Of a stretch of 12,497 nucleotides of DNA, positions 1 through 9,925 are shown piece by piece. The stretch's first letter is position 1, and each line of letters opens with the position of its first letter. The position numbers and the translations under genes are program-made. The notes under the pieces are model-generated. The model was not told the DNA's origin and did not search any database. It saw only the letters and a program-made list of their open reading frames with translations. This stretch comes from Gammaproteobacteria bacterium (lineage in GTDB: Bacteria > Pseudomonadota > Gammaproteobacteria > Chromatiales > Chromatiaceae): contig JAUXDV010000033.1 in the NCBI GenBank assembly GCA_030620735.1, forward strand, positions 1 through 12,497, given 5' to 3'.

Positions 1-55
1 GCCGGGCAAACGACAGGATGCAGATGAGCAGGTAAATGGCAGGTCTGTTTTTCAT
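1..55 (-). CDS. 5' end of an unidentified, probably exported protein (partial)
   Basis: An ATG on the minus strand at 55-53 opens a frame that stays open for 18 codons to the window edge. It encodes MKNRPAIYLLICILSFAR: a short basic N-terminus (K, R) followed by a hydrophobic stretch of about 12 residues, which is the pattern of a Sec signal peptide or membrane anchor. No cysteine sits in a lipobox-like position within the visible part. No strong Shine-Dalgarno sequence lies upstream, so the start is tentative. The gene runs away from metH and would share the intergenic region 56-316 with it as a divergent promoter region. The product cannot be identified from this fragment. Confidence 0.4.
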   Translation of the reverse strand, partial: MKNRPAIYLLICILSFAR

Positions 56-316
56 CTTGATAGTTGTATCGGAAGTGCCCTTATAAAATGAGTGTAGGAA
101 ATGCAGCTGCTGACAGGCAGTTATATTACAATGATACTATATGTAGTGGTTGCTCGCCAAAGACACACGATATTTGGTGTTGGTGTCATTATGACTGCCC
201 GGCTGGATAACAGGGCGCTGGTCGAGATAATGAATTGATATCTAAGGATATCTTTACGCGGATAAACAATAAAACTCTGTTAGACTTTGACAAATCTCTC
301 TATTTCACTGAAAAAA
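56..316. other. Divergent intergenic region upstream of metH
   Basis: This 261-base non-coding stretch lies between the divergent partial gene and metH. I looked for cobalamin, SAM and SAH riboswitch signatures and for a MetR site of the form TGAA-N5-TTCA and saw none. The clearest structure is GATATC-TAAG-GATATC at 237-252, listed separately. Short stem candidates such as GCCC (197-200) with GGGC (213-216) are too weak to call. No confident sigma-70 promoter pair was found. The 30 bases before the metH ATG are A/T-rich with no good Shine-Dalgarno sequence. Confidence 0.5.
237..252. promoter_or_regulatory. Candidate operator: GATATC inverted repeat upstream of metH
   Basis: GATATC at 237-242 and GATATC at 247-252 are separated by TAAG. 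Each half is itself palindromic, so the pair reads as both a direct and an inverted repeat. It lies about 65 bases before the metH ATG, where a methionine-pathway regulator could bind. ArsR-family SahR regulators control methionine and SAH genes in many Proteobacteria and bind short AT-rich palindromes, but I cannot confirm a match to their motif. A 16-bp AT-rich palindrome can also arise by chance. Confidence 0.2.
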
Positions 317-4045
<3,729 letters not shown>

Positions 4046-4073
4046 TGTCCAGTCGAACATGCTGCGCAAGTAA

Positions 4074-4163
4074 CTGTCATTGCGAGCGTAGCGCGGCAAT
4101 CTCGAACTTCACCAAACCACAAACACCTGGATTGCCACGTCGTTTCACTCCTCGCAATGACAG
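4074..4163. repeat. 90-bp imperfect palindrome of the TGTCATTGCGAG type
   Basis: The outer arms CTGTCATTGCGAG (4074-4086) and CTCGCAATGACAG (4151-4163) are perfect 13-bp inverted repeats. Inner segments GGCAATC (about 4095-4101) and GGATTGCC (4129-4136) continue the pairing. From memory, TGTCATTGCGAG...GGCAATC palindromes are scattered in intergenic DNA of many bacteria, so this is probably one copy of a dispersed family. It fills the gap between the convergent genes metH and the 4192-5931 gene and could fold in RNA from either strand, perhaps acting as a bidirectional 3' end. No T-run follows it, so a classical intrinsic terminator is not shown. Confidence 0.8.
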
Positions 4164-4191
4164 GCTCATAGAATAGGCCAGGTCGCGGCTT

Positions 4192-5931
4192 TTAGTTGCT
4201 GCCTTCTTCATCCGTAGAGGAGCCGATTTTATTCCACCACCTTTTCCAGAAAGGGAGCTTCCTGGCGCCGCTATTATCATCACCACTCTCGCCGGGAATG
4301 ACATCAATGTCTCCTGGCTTGACCTCCCGGTATGTACCGTCGTCACTCCTGACGACAGTCAGTTTTTTGACGACGCCGTTAAATTCACTGGAGTAAATGT
4401 CACTCCCATCCAGCGTTATCACAATGCGGTCACCCTTACGAACATCCTTATTAAAATTGATATAGGGGTTCATAATCTCTTCAAGTTTTTTCAGTTGCCC
4501 CGCATTCAACCCTGCATCTCTGGCAGCACTGAATAAAGTGATAGAAACAACGCCTTCAAGGCGTTTCATATCACCCGTCGCTGCATTGTAGTCAGCCGCA
4601 CTGTGCGGCACAGTTTCTACAGGCACCACCTCACGCCGGGGTTTCTCGACAACTGGCGCAGGCTCTACTGGCACCTCTCTTCGGGGTTCCTCGACTGCCG
4701 GCGCTGGCTCTACTGGCACCTCTCTTCGGGTTTCCTCGACTGCCGGCGCAGGCTCTACATCCACCTCTCGCTGCGGGGGGGCAACTACTATAGAGGTTGT
4801 AGAAACTCCACCTCTGAGCATCTTGCCATCCGCATCCCTGACTTCATAGTCATTCAAACTACCCTCCTTGCGAATAACAACAAGGTTTTTCCTGACGCCT
4901 TGAAACTCGAGCCTGTGTATCTGATCCGCATCATTGCCTGTTTTTGCAGCACCGGGATCGAGGAAAATCGTCAGCTCGTCCCCTTTACGCAGTTCGCGGC
5001 TTGAATCGAGATAGGGTTTGAAAATTCTTCCGATCCTAGCGCTTTGATTGGCGCTCAAACCAGCATCACTGGTGGCCTGAGAGAGAGATGAAGTGATCAC
5101 AGCTCTATGTACAATATAGCCGTCCGAAAGTTGCTGCTGATCATCAGCCACGATGCTTTGCGGCTGTTTCTGTTCAAACTTCGCGGCAGTTTCCCGGCTG
5201 TAATCTTCGGCAAAACTGACAGTCTGTGGAGAGTCGGCGCTACCAGTTTCAACATAAGTGACTGTTTTCGCTGCAGCATCCTCTGTTGATGAATCCTCGA
5301 TTGGTTCCTCCGCTGCGGTTGAGAGAGTTGATTCTTCCATTGATTCATCAACTGCTACTGGAGTGGTTGTCTCTTCTACTGATTCATCAACTGCAACTGG
5401 AGTTGTCGTCTCTTCTGCTGGTTCATCAACAACTGCCACTGGAGTTGTCGTCTCTTCTGCTGGTTCATCAACTGCCACTGGAGTGGTTGACTCTTCTGTT
5501 GATTTATCAACTACAGATGGATTGGTTGACTCTTTTTTTGAATCATCCGCAGCTGAAAGAGTCGTCTCTTCTGTTGTATTGTCATCTGCAGTGGAAAGGA
5601 AATTCTCAGCCGGTTCAGCTTCACCTGATGATGCGGACTCATCCGAATTCTCCTCGTCAGATACAGCAACCTCAGCTTGATTCTCTTCATTTGATGAGGC
5701 TGCATCTGTTGATTTCTCCTCAGCCGGGAGAGTCACTGGCGCTTTTGTTAACTCTGCAGCATCCGTAACAGTGGTGGTTCCAATTTCCGCTAAGCCGCTT
5801 TGTTTCGTCTCATCACGGGTAATTGAAACCTCGTTATTGGTATTTTTTGACGGATTTGGATCATAGACATAAAAGATATAAAACGCTGCGGCTAACAAGA
5901 TAACGACAGGAACGGCCAATAAATACTTCAT
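4192..5931 (-). CDS. Membrane-anchored protein with two MepM/Csd3-type modules, lacking a catalytic domain
   Basis: This 579-residue protein is a paralogue of the neighbour at 6025-8055. Residues 2-21 form one hydrophobic anchor (KYLLAVPVVILLAAAFYIF), so the rest is probably periplasmic. A motif EIGTTTVTDA (49-58), shared with the paralogue, is followed by an acidic Ser/Thr/Glu region of 13-residue repeats (about 113-218). Module 1 (about 272-364) and module 2 (about 459-536) follow, separated by 15-residue proline/glutamate repeats (388-443). Both modules contain (L/V)RKGD and resemble the domain that precedes the peptidase in MepM/Csd3-type M23 proteins. No M23 metal motif and no YkuD motif is present. 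The protein ends at PFWKRWWNKIG, which resembles the paralogue's SFWKNLGFG just before its catalytic domain. An ATG at 5943 is possible, but the one at 5931 aligns with the paralogue's start and degenerate Shine-Dalgarno sequence (GAGAAG). It may be a scaffold, regulator or truncated copy. Confidence 0.9.
   Translation of the reverse strand: MKYLLAVPVVILLAAAFYIFYVYDPNPSKNTNNEVSITRDETKQSGLAEIGTTTVTDAAELTKAPVTLPAEEKSTDAASSNEENQAEVAVSDEENSDESASSGEAEPAENFLSTADDNTTEETTLSAADDSKKESTNPSVVDKSTEESTTPVAVDEPAEETTTPVAVVDEPAEETTTPVAVDESVEETTTPVAVDESMEESTLSTAAEEPIEDSSTEDAAAKTVTYVETGSADSPQTVSFAEDYSRETAAKFEQKQPQSIVADDQQQLSDGYIVHRAVITSSLSQATSDAGLSANQSARIGRIFKPYLDSSRELRKGDELTIFLDPGAAKTGNDADQIHRLEFQGVRKNLVVIRKEGSLNDYEVRDADGKMLRGGVSTTSIVVAPPQREVDVEPAPAVEETRREVPVEPAPAVEEPRREVPVEPAPVVEKPRREVVPVETVPHSAADYNAATGDMKRLEGVVSITLFSAARDAGLNAGQLKKLEEIMNPYINFNKDVRKGDRIVITLDGSDIYSSEFNGVVKKLTVVRSDDGTYREVKPGDIDVIPGESGDDNSGARKLPFWKRWWNKIGSSTDEEGSN
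4603..4770 (-). repeat. 45-bp tandem repeat encoding a proline/glutamate linker
   Basis: The element GGCTCTAC recurs at 4661, 4706 and 4751, exactly 45 bases apart, and a diverged fourth unit lies on the low-coordinate side. Each unit encodes 15 residues of the type REVPVEPAPAVEEPR. There are three full units and one partial (REVVPVETVPHS). They form a stiff charged linker between modules 1 and 2 of the 4192-5931 protein. The paralogue lacks this repeat, so it expanded after the duplication or was lost there. Confidence 0.9.
5302..5578 (-). repeat. 39-bp tandem repeat encoding an acidic 13-residue unit
   Basis: Unit starts (TGRTTCMTC-like on the + strand) fall at 5302, 5341, 5380, 5419, 5461, 5500 and 5539. 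The spacing is 39 bases except for one step of 42, which carries an extra valine codon. The encoded units are variants of VAVDEPAEETTTP. The central four are nearly identical in DNA and the outer ones are diverged, which fits expansion by slippage or unequal recombination. All steps are multiples of three, so the frame is kept. The paralogue has no equivalent array. Confidence 0.92.
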
Positions 5932-5959
5932 ACCACTTCTCATGAGAAAATCTGTGCGA

Positions 5960-5965
5960 ATTATA
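5960..5965 (-). promoter_or_regulatory. Possible -10 box upstream of the 4192-5931 gene
   Basis: The minus strand reads TATAAT at 5965-5960, a perfect sigma-70 -10 hexamer, about 30 bases before the ATG at 5931. The matching -35 region (TTCCAA with an 18-base spacer) is poor. The paralogue's upstream region aligns here but does not keep this hexamer, so the site may be specific to this copy or accidental. If real, it allows transcription independent of the upstream gene. Confidence 0.3.
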
Positions 5966-6024
5966 TAGTTTTCTTTATGCTATTTGGAAAAAAACACGTG
6001 CACTGATCTATTGAAATATCGCGG

Positions 6025-8055
6025 TCAACCAACGTAGCTATAGAAAAGCACACCTTTCAGCTTGTTGAATACAAGACGTTTGTCTTGCGGGCGAATTGAG
6101 AAACAACCCAGACTGCGCCCGCCTGATGCGACATATCCTGCCGTATGGATAATGATATCCCTGCCTCCTTTTCTTGGCGGCAGCCCCACCAGTTTGTTGT
6201 GCGACTCCAGTCCCTGCACAGCGAGGTAGGGAAGGCCCTTCCTGTTGGTGCGCCCCTCTTTGGTGCCTACCCTGTAGAAACCCTTGGTGGTTTTATTGGA
6301 TCCGTTCGCATTACTGGTTGATGTAACACGCCCCCCAATGGGACCTGATTTCCTGCCATGTGCAACCTGCACCGACGTCACGCCGGCTGTTTTCAGGTTA
6401 ATAATATGCAGGCGTTTTGTCGTTGCCAGTTTGGTATAGTCAGCGATGGCGATGTGCGTCTGCGCCAGCGCGGAGGATTTCCTGTTCTCCTGGTAGTATT
6501 TGAATGCGCGCACCAATGCTTTCCTCTCCACTTTCCCGGAAGCCGCAACTTTGTCGAATATCTTCGCCAGTTTGCCATCCTTTGGCTTCCAGTTGCCGTC
6601 CGCTACTTTAGATGAGCCAAAACCGAGATTTTTCCAGAAAGATTTTTTTGTATTGCTTTGCTGGCTGCTGTTATGTGTATCACGAATTTTCGGAGAAACC
6701 CGCCTGACCTGCCGGGAGTTGTTTTTTTCAATGCCTGCAATCTTTACAGCCGGTTTACTCGCCTCCCGCTGCTTCATCCTGGTGTTGCTGTTCCGAGACT
6801 TGCTCTTCTCTTCGCGGACAACTTTCACAGCGGGTTGACTCTCATCCCGGGAGTTCTCCCGGGACTTTACCTGGACGTTGGCGCCTTTTTTTGCCGGTGT
6901 TTTTGATTGTGCGATTTCAGGAAGCGCACTCCTGGTGTTTTGTGTCTGACTTGAAGCATTCGCGCTCTCTGCTACTGTAATATCCGTGCCGGCTTTATCC
7001 GTCACCTTGTAGGCGCCCTGACCATCTCTGGTTGCAAGCAATTGCTTGAGGACACCGATATATTCGCAGGAGTGAACATCCCCGCCATCCAGCATCACCA
7101 CAAAACGATCACCTTTGCGCATCTCGCGATTGAAGTTGATGTAGGGAGTCAGAATTTTACGAATTTTCTCTACCTGTCCGGCATTCAGTCCGGCCTCTCT
7201 CGCTGCACTGAAAAAAGAGACTGAAATAACACCTTCAACACGTTTCATACTACCCGTCGCCGGATCGTTGTCCGCCGCACTCGCCGCAGCAACCTCAGCA
7301 GGCTCCTCTCTCTGCTGCTGCGTCTCTTCGGCAACCATGGAGGATAAGGATGGTGAAGCATCATTATTGCGCTCCACGCTATTTCCACTCCCGACTTCAT
7401 AGTCACTCAGACTACCCGCCACACGGGTGATAACAAGGGTTTTCCTTGCGCCATGGTATTCAAGCCGGTGGACCTGATCCGCGTCATTCTCCGCTTCTCC
7501 CGCAGAGGGATCGAGAATAACGATGAGTTTGTCGCCTTTACGCAACTCACTGCTGGCATCGAGATAAGGCTCAATGATTTTTCCTATGCGGGCTGTCTGA
7601 TTGGCGCTCAAACCGGCATCATTTGTCGCCCGAAAGAGGGATGAATCAATGACGATTTCATGTTCAATATAGTTAGAGGCTTGCTGCTGATCACTCTTGA
7701 TTTCTGATTTGACATCGACAACTGCTGAAGCATCTTCCGAATTTCCATCGCCGCTGGAAGTGAGGGCCTCAGACGACTCCGCTTGAACGGATAATTCTGG
7801 CTCTCTCGAATTTTCCTCGTCTGATGCAACAACCTCCGCCTGACCCTCTTCATCTAAAGTGACTGGTATAACCGTAAACTCCACCGCATCCGTAACAGTC
7901 GTTGTTCCAATCTCCGAGGAGCCAATTGGTTTCGGCTCTCCAAGGGAAATTGACACCCCGGGTTTGGCGTTCCCGGGCTTGTCACTGTCAGAAAAAAAGA
8001 GATAGAGACCGCCAGCTAACAGGACGATACCAGGAACAATCAATAACCGATTCAT
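6025..8055 (-). CDS. Membrane-anchored L,D-transpeptidase (YkuD_2-type) with two N-terminal MepM/Csd3-type modules
   Basis: This 676-residue protein has a single N-terminal anchor (residues 2-22, NRLLIVPGIVLLAGGLYLFF) and an acidic juxtamembrane region with EIGTTTVTDA (48-57). Two related modules follow at about 129-221 and 273-350, each with ELRKGD or MRKGD. Next is a Lys/Arg-rich linker (about 385-475), then a C-terminal domain (about 490-676) with HIAIADYTK (534-542), GFYRVGT, IIIHTAGYV and GGRSLGCF. The last two give the catalytic His637 and Cys651 of the murein L,D-transpeptidase fold. Such enzymes act in the periplasm on peptidoglycan stem peptides, forming 3-3 cross-links or attaching proteins. 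The family's usual GRSxGCPA is GRSLGCFS here. An upstream TTG (8088) would add 11 residues, but the ATG at 8055 has a strong GAGGAG four bases before it. Substrate and partners are unknown. The domain calls are from motif recognition. Confidence 0.92.
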   Translation of the reverse strand: MNRLLIVPGIVLLAGGLYLFFSDSDKPGNAKPGVSISLGEPKPIGSSEIGTTTVTDAVEFTVIPVTLDEEGQAEVVASDEENSREPELSVQAESSEALTSSGDGNSEDASAVVDVKSEIKSDQQQASNYIEHEIVIDSSLFRATNDAGLSANQTARIGKIIEPYLDASSELRKGDKLIVILDPSAGEAENDADQVHRLEYHGARKTLVITRVAGSLSDYEVGSGNSVERNNDASPSLSSMVAEETQQQREEPAEVAAASAADNDPATGSMKRVEGVISVSFFSAAREAGLNAGQVEKIRKILTPYINFNREMRKGDRFVVMLDGGDVHSCEYIGVLKQLLATRDGQGAYKVTDKAGTDITVAESANASSQTQNTRSALPEIAQSKTPAKKGANVQVKSRENSRDESQPAVKVVREEKSKSRNSNTRMKQREASKPAVKIAGIEKNNSRQVRRVSPKIRDTHNSSQQSNTKKSFWKNLGFGSSKVADGNWKPKDGKLAKIFDKVAASGKVERKALVRAFKYYQENRKSSALAQTHIAIADYTKLATTKRLHIINLKTAGVTSVQVAHGRKSGPIGGRVTSTSNANGSNKTTKGFYRVGTKEGRTNRKGLPYLAVQGLESHNKLVGLPPRKGGRDIIIHTAGYVASGGRSLGCFSIRPQDKRLVFNKLKGVLFYSYVG

Positions 8056-8059
8056 ACTA

Positions 8060-8065
8060 CTCCTC
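8060..8065 (-). promoter_or_regulatory. Strong ribosome binding site that fixes the start at 8055
   Basis: The minus strand reads GAGGAG-TAGT-ATG, a near-consensus Shine-Dalgarno sequence four bases before the ATG at 8055. The upstream TTG alternative at 8088 has none. The paralogous gene has GAGAAG-TGGT-ATG at the aligned position, which supports the same start choice there. Confidence 0.8.
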
Positions 8066-8161
8066 GTGAGAGAATCACTGTAACTCAATGATTTTCTTTA
8101 TATATTAATTGGGGAAGGTAACACGCACAAGTCGTTGATATTCATCAGGTGAAGAATAACC

Positions 8162-8189
8162 TTGCGCATATTTTATCTTAGAGTATAAA
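8162..8189 (+). promoter_or_regulatory. Possible sigma-70 promoter for the HugZ-like gene
   Basis: TTGCGC (8162-8167) and TATAAA (8184-8189) are separated by 16 bases and lie about 80 bases before the ATG at 8270, in the divergent gap shared with the L,D-transpeptidase gene. Each hexamer matches four or five of six consensus positions. I looked for a Fur box, because HugZ-family genes are often iron-regulated, and did not see a convincing one. Confidence 0.4.
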
Positions 8190-8269
8190 TTCCATTACAA
8201 GTTCAAAATCAATGACCATGAATTATTCCGCCGAAGATTTTATACACTGCATCAACAACAGAGGCTGAT

Positions 8270-8752
8270 ATGAAAAAGATCGAATCGAATCTGCCGCAGG
8301 AAGTGATTGATTTCCGCAGCAACTTCAAAAGCGTTGTGCTGGCTACCGTCTCTTCCGAGGGAGCACCGGACGCAAGCTATACGCCTTTTATTCTGGATGA
8401 CAACGGAAACATTTTGATCTTTGTCAGCGAATTGGCTCAACACACGAAGAATTTAATCAATTCTCCGCAAGTTTCTCTGCTGTGGATTGCGGATGAAGAG
8501 CACAGCCGCAACCTGTTCGCACGCCGGCGACTGACCCTGCAGTGTGATGCCTGGAAGTTGCAAAACGGCACAGCGCAATGGGACGACGCTCTGACACGCA
8601 TGCAGCAGACCCACGGTAAAACAATCGAAGTGCTGCGCTCCCTGCCGGATTTCCATCTCTTCTCTCTCGAGGCCAGCCATGGCAACTATGTCAGAGGTTT
8701 CGCCAGGGCATTCTCCGCCAGTGGCGACGAGTTGCGCTCCTGGTTGAAATGA
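8270..8752 (+). CDS. HugZ/HutZ-like haem-utilisation protein of the pyridoxamine 5'-phosphate oxidase fold
   Basis: The 160-residue product has the split-barrel pattern of the PNPOx-like family. The HugZ/HutZ haem-utilisation branch is indicated by several motifs: LATVSSEGAPDASYTPF (24-40), FVSELAQHTKNL (51-62), the basic FARRRLTLQCDA (83-94), and a C-terminal SHGNYVRGFARAF (136-148). HutZ/HugZ proteins bind haem and take part in releasing its iron, and a C-terminal histidine is the haem ligand in studied members. His137 is a candidate here, but the assignment is inferred. Length is close to HutZ (about 176). The ATG at 8270 follows a reasonable Shine-Dalgarno sequence (AGAGG) and no upstream start is better. 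No haem transport genes are adjacent, so a general flavin or FMN-binding role remains possible. Confidence 0.8.
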   Translation: MKKIESNLPQEVIDFRSNFKSVVLATVSSEGAPDASYTPFILDDNGNILIFVSELAQHTKNLINSPQVSLLWIADEEHSRNLFARRRLTLQCDAWKLQNGTAQWDDALTRMQQTHGKTIEVLRSLPDFHLFSLEASHGNYVRGFARAFSASGDELRSWLK

Positions 8753-8804
8753 ATTCTCTTTCACCACATAACTGTTGAAGAAACTGAGAATAGAAACTGA
8801 TAAA

Positions 8805-8840
8805 ATGAGTTCCACTCTTCATCATCGGATACCCAAGTGA
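8805..8840 (+). other. Possible 11-codon leader frame overlapping the purM start
   Basis: ATG at 8805 opens a frame for MSSTLHHRIPK and stops at TGA 8838-8840. That stop overlaps the purM GTG start in the form GTGA. The overlap is the type that allows translational coupling. There is no clear Shine-Dalgarno sequence before this ATG and nothing shows it is translated, so it may be chance. Confidence 0.15.
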
Positions 8841-9883
8841 CTGGCAAAACAACTTCTCTCAGCTACCGGGACGCCGGCGTCGATATCGATGCGGGCAATC
8901 AACTGGTCAACAAGATCGGCCCGATCGTCAAACAGACTTTTCGTCCCGGTGTGCTCACGGGAATCGGCGGATTCGGCGGACTGTTCGAACTTCCTGTTGA
9001 AAAATATAGCCAGCCGGTTCTGGTCTCCGGCACCGACGGTGTCGGCACCAAGCTGAAAGTTGCGATGATGATGCAGCGCCACGGCACCATCGGCATCGAT
9101 CTGGTCGCCATGTGTGTCAATGACATCATTGTTGCCGGCGCCGAACCACTTTTCTTTCTCGACTACTACGCCACCGGTCAGCTCGATGTGGAAGCTGCGA
9201 CGCAGGTCGTCAGCGGAATTGCCGAGGGATGCCTGCAATCCGGAGCAGCACTGATTGGCGGTGAAACCGCCGAAATGCCCGGCATGTACGAGGGTGAGGA
9301 TTATGACCTTGCCGGCTTCGCTGTCGGCATTGTCGAGAAGTCAAAAATATTGACTGCGGAGCATGTCAAAGAGGGGGATCTCCTGCTCGGGCTCGCCTCC
9401 TCCGGACCTCACTCCAATGGCTACTCCCTCATCCGGCGCATTCTTGAAATGACTGACGCCGATCTTGATCAACCATTGGACGATGCAACACTGGGTGAAG
9501 CCCTGCTTGCTCCAACACACATCTATGTCAAACCACTGCTCGAACTGATCGAGAAAATTCCTGTACATGCGCTTGCCCACATCACCGGCGGAGGCCTGCT
9601 GGAAAACCTGCCGCGTGTGCTCCCGGACGGCGTCAATGCAGAGATCGATCTCGGCAGCTGGCAGCGGCCGGCTATTTTCGACTGGCTGCAGCAACATGGC
9701 AATGTCGAGGAGAGTGAAATGCTGCGCACCTTCAACTGCGGCATCGGCATGGTGGTTGCAGTTGCTGCAGCCGATGCTGATGAGGCGAAAGCTCTACTCG
9801 AAGCCTCCGGTGAGACTGTTTATCAAATTGGCAGGATTACTGCGGGTGATGGAGCGCCTCAGGTTAACTATAGTAACTCGTGA
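8837..9883 (+). CDS. purM: Phosphoribosylformylglycinamidine cyclo-ligase (AIR synthetase)
   Basis: PurM closes the imidazole ring: it converts formylglycinamidine ribonucleotide and ATP to aminoimidazole ribonucleotide, step five of de novo purine synthesis, in the cytoplasm as a homodimer. The 348-residue product (E. coli 345) keeps the N-terminal SLSYRDAGVDIDAGN, the ATP-binding SGTDGVGTK (64-72), GIDLVAMCVND (86-96), GGETAEMPGMY (141-151), SSGPHSNGYS (188-197) and HITGGG (248-253). The start is GTG at 8837; it matches the family N-terminus (MTDKTSLSYKDAG in E. coli), and the only nearby upstream ATG is out of frame. It lies 84 bases after the HugZ-like gene and 150 bases before purN. Co-transcription with purN is likely, but the gap is wider than the overlap usual in enteric bacteria. 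No PurR-type box was seen. Confidence 0.98.
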   Translation: MTGKTTSLSYRDAGVDIDAGNQLVNKIGPIVKQTFRPGVLTGIGGFGGLFELPVEKYSQPVLVSGTDGVGTKLKVAMMMQRHGTIGIDLVAMCVNDIIVAGAEPLFFLDYYATGQLDVEAATQVVSGIAEGCLQSGAALIGGETAEMPGMYEGEDYDLAGFAVGIVEKSKILTAEHVKEGDLLLGLASSGPHSNGYSLIRRILEMTDADLDQPLDDATLGEALLAPTHIYVKPLLELIEKIPVHALAHITGGGLLENLPRVLPDGVNAEIDLGSWQRPAIFDWLQQHGNVEESEMLRTFNCGIGMVVAVAAADADEAKALLEASGETVYQIGRITAGDGAPQVNYSNS

Positions 9884-9925
9884 GTAACTAACATCTTTAA
9901 AAACGGATCAAAACATCAACATGAC

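Noticed and set aside
287..316. TTG start giving metH ten extra N-terminal residues
   Set aside because: The ATG at 317 places the N-terminus where the family begins. The extra residues are not family-like and no Shine-Dalgarno sequence precedes the TTG.
56..316. Cobalamin, SAM or SAH riboswitch upstream of metH
   Set aside because: I looked for their conserved core words and stems and found none. Only short weak hairpins are present.
4046..4191. Remnant of a deleted transpeptidase domain downstream of the catalysis-free paralogue
   Set aside because: The 146 bases after its stop hold the palindromic repeat and no frame resembling the YkuD domain. Any loss was complete or happened before the repeat arrived.
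5258..5680. A long + strand open frame of Ser/Val/Asp repeats over the tandem-repeat region
   Set aside because: It is the antisense reading of the 39-bp repeat in the 4192-5931 gene. Repeats whose unit is a multiple of three keep several frames open. The minus-strand protein has the anchor and conserved modules.
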